DNA of 64,000 nt from Scolanthus callimorphus (lineage: Eukaryota; Cnidaria; Anthozoa; Actiniaria; Edwardsiidae): assembly GCA_033964015.1 (NCBI GenBank), contig CM066918.1, positions 682,001 through 746,000 on the forward strand, written 5' to 3'. Below, piece after piece: positions 39,501 through 51,500 of this stretch. The notes under the pieces are model-generated. The model was given only the letters and a program-made list of their open reading frames with translations. It had not been told where the DNA came from and ran no database searches. Every line of letters begins with the position of its first letter. Positions within the stretch are counted from its first letter, which is position 1. Made by a program: the position numbers and the translations under genes.

Positions 39501-42500
39501 AGGTCTTGGATGGATAGATCAAGTAATGACCTGCTTGCTTGTTACCAGACAATTTAACATCACCACAACTTGTATACTCTGTTGAAAGAAGACTTTAGGT
39601 TTAGAACTTGGGCCTCGGTAATAAATAGGCTATGCCGATAACGTTGCGCGCCCTTACGATCTCACAAAAATTGGCTGTGTTTCGATTTTCGGTACAGCGC
39701 CTTGGAACACTTCTAATCTCTTCTCTCTAGATATGTCTAGGGAAAAGCCATTAACCGTAAGTTTATGGTGTGTCCACCACAGTCTCTTTACCTTGGGCTA
39801 TTTTGAATGGAGCTTTATTAGAGTCTGTAGTTTCTTTTCCAGGGCGTGGCCGGACCACGAGGTCATCGCCAGATGCAATGCTCTTGATAGTGTTCACATC
39901 TGGCAGACCCAACCCAATGGGAACTACCTTGACTGACATGTCACGAAGCATTTGAACTTCTTTCCTCAGCTCGGGAGATTGAGGATTAAAGTTGCCTTTT
40001 GTCAGAACAATGAGAACGTCTTCAACAAACGGTCGGTTACCGGTGAGAGGCGAAAACAGTTCTTGTCGGGCCTAGGAAAAATCGAATAAACTACATGACT
40101 AGGTTGCAACTTGTTCGAAAGGTTAACAAAGATTACGATCTATACAGGTGCGGGTTGTTCAAAGGTGGATTAAATTTAAATCAGGTTAAGTTCTGAACAA
40201 AACCATCGAGTAACCATGGTACTTTATCCTGGATTAGTGCTAAACCACTTTCGAGCAACTGGACCCAGATCTACAATTGTAGTTAAACAGACGCTATAAC
40301 GAATTCTTGCACTTTCGTTACATGGTTGTTTCTTGAGAGACGACAGAAAGCGACTGATACAGATGAATCTAGCCAACGTTTCCAGCTTTTACTTCGGACC
40401 TTGAGTTAGGAAAGGCGAAAGAATAAGCGGAAAGTGCAATGTATCCACTCAAAAGAGAGCGAATGTTGAGTGTACAACGTCTTTTACAACGGTGGAAGTC
40501 TTTGTTAGTTTAGTCTCACAAATACAGTTAGTGTGGCTTTGCCAACAAACCTTTTTCAATCCATCGACAAGAGACCCACCACTTGTTCTTACGAGTCCGT
40601 CGATTCGCTGATTGAATGCGTCGCTGGTGAGCGGGCCGGTGTTATCTCTAAAGAGCATGCGCGCCTCGGCAGGTCCGCTGTAATCGACGATACCGACATG
40701 CGTGTACATGTTGCTATCAGGGACAGTCAAGTATTGTGAAGCCAGCTGTTTTGCGATGTCTTTCATTAGACTGAAATAACGATCAGCGTCTTGACCAGAC
40801 GCGCCCAAGGCGAATCCGATATCCATGACTTTACCTGCGGGAGAATTATTGAAAGTGATGAGCCAGCTCCATGTGTTATTACCACTGGATAGGACGGATT
40901 TCATGTGACTCAGTAGTGAAATCAATTGCAAATTGATTAAAAAGTTCATTTAGTTGCAAATTACCCACGACAGTCATCTGAACTCCGCTGTATTTAGGCT
41001 TTACTGATAAGCAGGATATGAAAGGGATGTTCGGTTTGAAATTTTCTGGGTTTATGTTTTTTTATGGACATCGCTGTTCTTGTGGGTTTTACGATGACGT
41101 TCATCAATCATTGCTATAGCTTGCAAAAGCTCTGCCTTGTGTAGTGATGTGGCGCATTTGCAATTGAAATGCTTCTTGAATCATCCTAATAGATTTTGGT
41201 TCAATAGTTCCTGAGAAACAATCTTTCTAAGGAATGTCAAGACTGCACAAAGAAACAATATTTGCTACATAGGTATGTCGTTAGACGCGGAGGCTTAACA
41301 CTTACGGCAGACGCCTTGTGCTTGACACCAATGGACGCCTTTCTCTGGCAAACCCTTGCGTTTAGCGCGCATTGTGACGCGTATGTCTTGCCATCTTGGC
41401 CGCATACTGGGTTAACCTGATCTGGGCACACGGTATCACATCGGCAGGTAGCGGATCCATCAGGAAGTCCGACACACTTGCCATTGAACTCGCATCGCTT
41501 GTTCTTACACGGATCTAACATGGGAAAGTCAAGGGACAGTTAGTATGGAAACAAACAGCGGGGAAAAAGAAAACAAACAGAACAGTCTAGTTGTTGTTAT
41601 CATGTTTTATTATATAAACACCAATAAAATACCGGGTGATCTCCCGCGCGAAAACTTGATATCTTCACACGTGAAAATAACATGTTATTTTCACATGTGA
41701 AAATATCACACTTGCCTTTGCTCAATGCTCGATTTTAAGCTTAACTCAATAAAATTTGAATTTGGTATTTCATTGATGTTTATATAATAAACAGAACATT
41801 ACATGACCGCTTGGATATACGAATTTTATCTTCTCGTGTAAAAATTCATCTCACTCGTTCGCTGCGCTCACTCGTGAGATAAATTTTCAACACTCGAAGA
41901 TAAAAATTCGTATCTCCGCGCGGCCATGTAATATCCTCTATTAATTCGTTACACATTTCAACCCTGAAACTTTTTATGTACCACATGATTAGTTCATGCA
42001 GTACACAAACAACTCATCACGTGATCACTCATGAGGTGATAGCCGCCGACAGAAAGCGCAAGGTGAACATACTAGTCCAATACTCTGACAAATTTATGCA
42101 TGGTATTGTTCTTCTCCATTGTATTGCCTCGTTCTATAATACACTCTATTGCACTCCATTGTTTTAGACAATGCTTTGCATAAATTTGTCAGTGTATTGG
42201 ACAACCCTCAAGGTGAAACACCAAGGCCTTAAAAGTTGAGGTGTTTTGATTTATTTGATGTCATTTATGAAATATTGGTTCCATTCCCGCCGTCTGAAAT
42301 AAACACATTCGTTAACATATATATTTTACTTACTACATAGACCTCTGCTTTGCACAGTAATCGAGGTGTTAGTCCGGCAAGCTTGTGAACGTAGGAAACA
42401 CTTATTGAGGTAATCCCTGCCATCGCTACCGCATACCGGTCGATAACGGAGACGACACGGCTTTGGGCATGCGCAGTACGTATTCCCATCTCGACGTAAG

Positions 42501-45500
42501 ATACAACGCCCGTAGTTGGGGCAAGATATGCGAGAGCATGGGTTAGCAGCTGCCAAGCCAAGATTAGAACAGAAAGAAAGATAGAAGAAGGGTCATCGAG
42601 AGGAAAGTGAAGATCAGTTGTAAACATTTAGTTACGTTTATTATTTTAGCAAAGAGACTACAAGCTCAGGCTTTCTATGAGTCAATGGAAGTTTGACTCC
42701 ATTCTCGAACCCAGTGCTCCCCGGCTCGTAAGTTCGCGGGAGCTCGCTCTGGTGACAGCCACTGACGCATGCGCGAGATTTAATACAGAGCCGCTGAGAG
42801 AAAGACCTTTCAGCGCATGCTCCAAGGCTCAAAATCAGCCATGGCCGAGCCCTCAAATGGATGTCCCCAGAGCCTCCCCTGCGAGCAGACGAGCCGGGGA
42901 GCTCTGGGTACGAGAATGGTTTGACTCATAGAAATCCACTTGAATACTACCTTCGATTTGTCGCTAAAACGTATTAATATTAATGGTATTGGAAAGTTAG
43001 ACGTAGCGTTTTCACTAATCACTATCAATCACGCCACAGATGGTGAGTAGGGGAACCAATCAGATTGCAGGATTCGTGATATTATGGAGTGGGATTCAAG
43101 TAGAGAAAGAAAAATAGAACGAGAAAAGGGATTAACTGATATCCAGTAAGAAGCAAGAAAAGATAAGTAACTTACAGCAGACCCCGCGCCATAGGACTGT
43201 AATATTCATGTTCATTTGACACGATTTTCTCTCCAAATGACAGGTGTTCCAGTAGGTCCCGCCATCACTACCACACAGCGGTTCCATGTTACTTGGGCAC
43301 GCGCGGGAGCAATTACAAGTAGCCGTATTATTTGGAAGACGGAGGCACTTGCCACCATAGAGGAAACATTGAAGAGGGCAAACAGCTGATGAGCACGTGA
43401 ACACCACGTGAAGATCATTGTAAGACCACGTGATTGTCGCGTGGTAATCACGTGAAGGCATTGCAAGGAGACGTGATGCAAGGAAGAAAGGATGAAAGAT
43501 AAAGGAAAGGAAGGAACATTTTAGAAGAGTAAAAATTTAGAAAATTATTCTCACTATGTTATTATCACGAAAGCGCTAAGATAATAAGAATTATCAAGAC
43601 ACAAGGAAAGAGTGCAGTGCGATACAGACCAAGGACTCTATTGCAAGGCCTGATTTCACTTGGGTCAGCTTAAGGCACCCTTAAAACAAGCTGTTACAGT
43701 ACCTTCTAGAACTTTCTTCATGATCTTTTCGGCAGTGTCGGTGGGATCGGTGACTTCAGGCTTCACAATCACGTTGTTGTCGGGGTTTGAGGTGATCTTT
43801 TTAAGCTGTTCCTTATCCGCCGTCGTCCCAAGAGCAATAGGAATGACCTTGACACCGCTTGCCTCGAGAGCCTTGGCGGCACGCACCACTGCAGCCATGT
43901 CCTCAGGGGACCGGCGGTCAACCATCACTACTAGGACCTATATGTAATTATTATCTAAGCATTAGAGCACAACTTAAAATGACTTTGTCGACGAAATAGA
44001 GCGCGCGTGATCTTAGGAAAGACACCTGAACGTTGTTAAATCACGAGCCGCGTATGATATAGCGAGGAGAACCATTACTTTATCGGTGAAATAGAGCATA
44101 GATTTGGACCAATCAGAGCGCGCGTTATATCGTAGCTTTATCATATATAAGCACACTCCAGAGAGCTCTCTAAGCTAAGGACCGTACACTTACGGTCGCG
44201 TTGAAAACAACAAAAGGAACACGTATGGCTTATCAACATTTTCCAATTCATCGCGTACCTTGCGTGCGTCAGGACTAGAGCCCATTTTGAACTCCTCGGC
44301 AACAATCAGGAGACCGCGCTCGATGTTGGGCTGATTGGATGATCGAGGAAGACTAGAGAAAGCTCTCACGACTTCAATAAGTTTCTTAGGCTCGCTAAAA
44401 GGCTGGATAAATCTAATTCTGGGGTAGCTGTAGTCGTTGGTTTCTATAATGGCGTAGTTGATGTGGTTGAATCCGTATTTGTTAACGATGCTTATGACGG
44501 CTTCCATCGCGTGGTCATATATGGGGCGTGCGCGGGGACTGGTAGCAGAGAACATGAACGCTAAGTCTGTCTGCTTCTTGATTAGAACTAAAAGGAAAAG
44601 AGGTAAGCAACTGTTACGCTCAGAAGAGGCAGCTCGTCAAATAATCACAGAGCGCTTCGCCTCCACTGACCACTAGGGCCTGAGTCCTTGATCTCAAGCT
44701 GTTTGGCCTAGAGTTTTTGATGAGAACGAAATTTGACAAACAGAAGCCAGATACCACTGGATTCGATAGGTGGTAAAAATAATTTGGGAATGAGCTCAAA
44801 CTAAATGTAGCCTGTCACTGTGGTTGACGATTATTTTAATAATCGTCAAAAAAAAAACGTTAAAAAAAAAGCCAAAGAAAAGATTTTAGCTTTCAATCCT
44901 TATAGCAATTTGTAAAATAGCGCCGATCGCACGGGAAATAACGCCATTTTATAAAAGCAATAAAACACAGACCTCTTTTGGTTAATAACATGATAAACGG
45001 AAAAGGGAGAACACTCGTAACGTTTTCCTCGTGTTCTCCCAACATCCCGCGTTCGTTTCACACATTATTAACCATTCAAATCTGTGTTCTATACAAAATG
45101 ATAATAACATACAGGTAGATTCCTTGCAGAGTTGGCTGGAGAGTTTCTGTGCAACGCTGAGGAGGTTTGCATAACCCGGAGTCGTATGAAGGAAGTTAGA
45201 TTGGGAGACGGCTCTGCGGAGTTGGCCCGCGAGATTTCCACCACCTACTCCAACCGCAAAAACTTTGATCTTTTTCTGCGCCAAAGTACGCGCTGCTAGC
45301 ACGACCTCGGTGGTTGACGGGTCCTCGCTGCTTGTTAGAATAACAACGGCCTGTTGATGAAAAAACAACAACAATAAATCAGACGCACTAGGAACATCGG
45401 AAGAAAAGCAGGACCCGACATGAAGTGTCCCTAAATAAAAAAATGTCGTCGACAAATAGTAAGTAAGTAAAGTAAAGTAGGTGCTTATATAGCGCTTATC

Positions 45501-48500
45501 CTCAAAGCGCTTTACATTTTTGGATAACTCATCCTATAGAAACCAGTTTTACATAGTTTTAAATAGTGAAGTTTGGTCGCCATATAAGAAATCTGGTCGC
45601 CACCTTTTCTCCCGAATTAATGCTGTTGACAGCTAATTTAGAGATGGGTATTTTACAAACCTACAGACTGGAAAGGTAGGTCGCCATTTGGCGACAAGGT
45701 TGAAATGTTTGGTCGCCAAACCATAAATTTAGTCGCCATTGGCGACCATATGGTCACAGTGTCGGGCTCTGGCCATGTGCAAATTTCTTATAGGTAAATA
45801 CGTTCTGGTTTTATGTGTACTCCTATGAAAGAAACCAAACGAGACAGTTTTTTCAGAGCTTGTAATGTCGGAATATTAGTCTGCTGATTCATACTCCAGA
45901 GATTCAATGTTCTGGACATTTTTGGCTGCTCGAAACTACATCTTAGCTTATCGCGCCAGTAAAGATTGGAGACTCGGGTAACCAGGGTGGCATTTTGTAG
46001 TTTGCACATCGAAAAGATCAACCCTAAATGCAGTACGAGTGGCACTCAAGATACCTTGACACTATCTCTATCGCTTTTGCTCAGGATGTCCAGAGATCGC
46101 TTCATTCCTTGGCTATAACTGTTCCCTTGCTCACCCTCGGTGACCCTATCGACCATCTGTTTGAGTGCGGACTGATCGAGGGTTTTGTCGAAAGGAAGAC
46201 TCACGGACGCGTCCCGGCCATAATATACTATCGCAACCTGTAAGGCTTCGGGTCCGAGCTCAAAATCGCCCGCAACTGCTTTGATAAACTCCTTCTTGAC
46301 TGAGAAATCACCTCCTCCAATGACGAAGACGGCGGATAGGGAGTTGTTACACGCTTGAGGGAAAAAAAGAGAAACAATTCGTATTGAGAAAATAATAATG
46401 AGGGGTTTCATGGACTCTGTCTCATCTACCTTTTCAACAGCATTTACAAAACGAGCTAACGGACAATTATTGCGTTTTTCATAATTCTGAACCCTGAATC
46501 AAACATCTAAGCAACCTTGTAGGTTTTGCAAAACCTCTGAGTCATGTTTGTGGTTATTAAGTGTTAGTTGTGCGATAGCTGCTAGAACACGGTTTGTCGG
46601 TTGCTTCAGAGTTCGCAGAATTGTATAATCTGCACTTAGCTTAAACTGAGTGCGAGTAATATCTTTTCCGCATTATACGAGATCGAAGTGATACAATGAA
46701 CAAAGTCTTGGTACAGGATGTTTGTCCACTGGGTGATCAAATCCCATCCTAATCAGATTCCATCTTTACTCTGTTTATTAAATAACCTCTTGTTTGGCTT
46801 AAACCTCTGTACACGTAAAGCTCTTATGATTACTTACTTATGCATGTCCCGTTCTTTCGGAAGAAGATTTCCTTGTTATGCGTACAGGAGGCGACAGTCC
46901 TGGAGCAGTCATTAATGTAGGTGATGTTGTCACTGCCGCACACTGGCCGGTAGTCTTTTGTACAGCCCGATGGACAAACACACATGGCTGAACCACCACG
47001 AGCCTTGACACAAGTGCTGTAAAACTTGCATAACATCTTCAGACACGGGTCTTTCAAAGCTGAAAGTAAAACAGGGTGGTAATAGAAGATTATAGGTAAA
47101 AAGAGAAATAATGCCATCATAGAGGTTATGCTTGAATGCAGTGGTGGATCCAGAAGGGGATACAAGAGTTCCACGAAACCCCCGTTGAACATCAGATGAC
47201 AATGAGGATTTGATTGTGATACCCAGTGTTTGAAGGGGCGAAGAAGAAACGGAACCCCCGGAATCCTGAAACCGCCACTGGAATCTTATCGAATCGTATG
47301 GCATAATCTCTTATTCTATAAGATAGAAGACAGGAAGCATTCCTGTTGTCATACCAGAGGCAACTTTGTCCATAATTCTTCGTCCCAGAGGCTTGGGCTT
47401 GTCAGGATCGCTGGCTGTGATCACCACGTCTTCCCCGCCATATCTGACCACAGCTATCCATCGATCCCACCCTCACTCCTCAAGACTACCGGTACCACCT
47501 TGATCTTCGCCTGCTCGAGTTCTCTTATCTTACGTTGTATTCGGTCAGTGGGATTAGTAGGAAGGCTATCAGTCATGAAAACAACAACGCGATTCGCATC
47601 AGGCCGATGTCCTTTGTTGGGTTCAAACATGGTTTTGGCGTGGTCCAGGAATTTGGTATAGTCTGGGCGATCTCGGGAAGTACTTGTTATCCTCCCTAGC
47701 GCTGTATCAATCGGAAAAGACACTATAAAATCTTGCGTGACGGGGAGCGAGCTTCCATCAACGGTGGCTAAAGCATATTTTAGCTTTTTGGGTCCGTACT
47801 CCTTCATTATGGACCGGATAGTATCTTTTATGAGCTGTAAGTTTTCTCGCTTTTTGGACGAGGAAGGAGCTATGGCGAAGAGAACGTCCACCTTCTGAAC
47901 ATTGTGAACATCTGCAAATAATCCGGAAAATAAATTTTAATTTGGATACTTAAAGCAATGTATCTGGGCCGGTAATGGACGATTCCAGCTATAGGGCGCT
48001 CGCTATCGATTCTTTAGAAATGTGATTGGAATGTAACACATTTACCAGGATACAACGAGCGCATACATGGTTCGTGAAATATAACACTACTACCGACATG
48101 CAGTGCACGCACTCATTATATTATCGTCCATTTCTAAGCACTTGTCATTTATCTACACCCCCAACCATAACCGAAGCCTTAAATAAAACATGAAGCGTGC
48201 TTGTGTCTTACCGCTAGTAACATTGGTCATAATGGTCTTGGTGATGCTGTCCTTTGTGCTTAGTGGATCCACTGCTACCACACTCTCTTCCTGGAAATCC
48301 CTTTCCAGGTCTGCACCGCCTACCGGGCCGAACGAGACAGGAATAACGTGCACTCTCTTGTCAAACAAGATCTTTAGTGCGTCCCTGATGGGTTGTTTGT
48401 CGCGAGGAGTTCTTGCATCAGTGACCAACACGAGAATCTTACGAGCATCAGGGCGTGAAGCCGAGCTTTTAAACATCGTATCGGCTCTTCGTAGCGCCGT

Positions 48501-51500
48501 CGCCAGGGCAGAAGACCCAAAGCTTGGCTGGATACGGTCGATCTCTCGCTGGAGAATCTGGTCATCCGGGAAGCGATCTCGCAGTCTGATGTATTCCACG
48601 ACCGCATTACCATAGATTATAAGTCCATATCTGAAAAGAAAGTGGTGGTTTTATTAAGAGGGAATCGCCCAGAAGTTAGTACTAGAAACAATTCACGGAC
48701 CAAAATCATTTCCATCGTACTGAAACACTATGGAACAATCGGGGCACATTAAGCAGTGTAAACACGAGCCTGTGTTCTCATTTACACACTGAAACACTAT
48801 CGACCAGTCAGGGCACATTAAGCAGTGTAACCACGAGCCTGTGTTCTCACTTACACACTGAAACACTATCGACCAGTCAGGGCACATTAAGCAGTGTAAA
48901 CACGAGCCTGTGTTCTCATTTACACACTGAAACACTATCGACCAGTCAGGGCACATTAAGCAGTGTAACCACGAGCCTGTGTTCTCATTTACACACTGAA
49001 ACACTATGGACCAGTCAGGGCACATTAAGCAGTGTAAACACAAGCCTGTGTTCTCATTTACACACTGAAACACTATGGAACAATCGGGGCACATTAAGCA
49101 GTGTAAACACGAGCCTGTGTTCTCACTTACACACTGAAACACTATCGACCAGTCAGGGCACATTAAGCAGTGTAAACACGAGCCTGTGTTCTCACTTACA
49201 CACTGAAACACTATCGACCAGTCAGGGCACATTAAGCAGTGTAAACACGAGCCTGTGTTCTCATTTACACACTGAAACACTATCGACCAGTCAGGGCACA
49301 TTAAGCAGTGTAAACACAAGCCTGTGTTCTCATTTACACACTGAAACACTATCGACCAGTCAGGGCACATTAAGCAGTGTAAACACAAGCCTGTGTTCTC
49401 ATTTACACACTGAAACACTATGGAACAATCGGGGCACATTAAGCAGTGTAAACACGAGCCTGTGTTCTCACTTACACACTGAAACACTATCGACCAGTCA
49501 GGGCACATTAAGCAGTGTAAACACGAGTCGGTGTTCTCATTTACACACTGAAACACTATGGACCAGTCAGGGCACATTAAGCAGTGTAAACACAAGCCTG
49601 TGTTCTCATTTACACACTGAAACACTATCGAACAGTCAGGGCACATTAAGCAGTGTAAACACAAGCCTGTGTTCTCACTTACACACTGAAACACTATCGA
49701 CCAGTCAGGGCACATTAAGCAGTGTAAACACGAGCCTTTGTTCTCATTTACACACTGAAACACTATCGACCAGTCAGGGCACATTAAGCAGTGTAACCAC
49801 GAGCCTTTGTTCTCACTTACACACTGAAACACTATCGACCAGTCAGGGCACATTAAGCAGTGTAAACACGAGCCTGTGTTCTCATTTACACACTGAAACA
49901 CTATGGACCAGTCAGGGCACATTAAGCAGTGTAAACACGAGCCTGTGTTCTCATTTACACACTGAAACACTATCGACCAGTCAGGGCACATTAAGCAGTG
50001 TAAACACGAGCCTGTGTTCTCATTTACACACTGAAACACTATCGACCAGTCAGGGCACATTAAGCAGTGTAAACACGAGCCTTTGTTCTCACTTACACAC
50101 TGAAACACTATCGACCAGTCAGGGCACATTAAGCAGTGTAAACACGAGCCTGTGTTCTCACTTACACACTGAAACACTATGGACCAGTCAGGGCACATTA
50201 AGCAGTGTAAACACGAGCCTGTGTTCTCATTTACACACTGAAACACTATCGACCAGTCAGGGCACATTAAGCAGTGTAAACAAAAGCCTGTGTTCTCATT
50301 TACACACTGAAACACTATCGACCAGTCAGGGCACATTAAGCAGTGTAAACACAAGCCTGTGTTCTCATTTACACACTGAAACACTATCGACCAGTCAGGG
50401 CACATTAAGCAGTGCAAACAAGACGTGGAAATTGTAAATAATTTGAAGGGGGGTTTCACTGGGAAGAAACTAAAGAGGTCAAATCATTCACTACTTTGTT
50501 ATGTATTCATTTGATTCATTCGATATTGGAGGACAATTGTGTGTAAAAATCTCGAAATAACCATCTACAAACAGTCTGATACTTGATTTACCAAACGACA
50601 ATCAAAAATACTACACTACATTCTCTAAATCAACCGATGGAAATGGATGCTTTCTCTGACTCGGTATGTTGCTAGGCTGACAAAATGGCGGCTGACTGAG
50701 GTTCATTAATGAGGGACAAGTTGTACCTGATGTCATCCGTCCCATACGTGGTGACGATCTCCTTGATGACCTGTTTGATCGGGTTGAACGCTGATGGTGC
50801 AGCATTGATCACAAAAACCAGATCCGTCTTGACCACTTTCACTAGATCTGAAATGGACGAAATTAAAATAACGACAATAACCAAAAAAAGTAACAAATAA
50901 CAACATCAGACCTAGCAACAAAAAGTAGGTCTGGTTATTATTATGGATTGCTTTGTTTTTTATGTAGCAAGCTTCCTTTAGCAAATTCCAGTGTCGTTGT
51001 CCAGTATAAGGGCGTTGTGTCTAAAAGTGCACATCTCTGAATCACAAGGGAAATTACAAACTGCCATACGGTAAGAGTAATTCAGTTATTCAGGTAAATC
51101 GTGTTCGAGTGTGTGCTCGTGAGGCGTGCAAGCGGTCTTACCAATATAACTAGTGTTTTCGAGTGTGTGCTCGTGTGAGGGTTAAGTTAACTGATACACC
51201 TATTTCAATTAACGTTGCTCTGCAAAACGTAAAACCATGAACCATGCATCATAATGAAGACGCTATTTCTCGTTTTTTCCTCGAGTTTGGCAAACCAAAC
51301 TAAACTAAAACCACCCAATGGCACTTTGTTTACTACTTTGAGACACAATTTGGCGTGAACCGCTTCGTTTTAGGCAGGAATTACCATTACGACGTATGGT
51401 TCATGGTTCATGGTTTTACGTTTTGCAGAGCATCGTTAATTGAAACAGTGTATACAACATTGGAGCTGCTTAGCAATCGCGTCAAAACAATAGCACATTT

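Noticed and set aside
44190..44258. Continuation of the vWA-F N-half frame past 44259
   Set aside because: Intron read-through; the donor AAG|GTACGC joins to VLVVMVD in phase 0 as in the sister domains.
48693..50459. 588-codon open frame as a gene of its own
   Set aside because: It is entirely a 69-bp tandem repeat whose length is divisible by three; no start context, splice site or non-repeat coding sequence supports it. Kept only as a repeat and a question.
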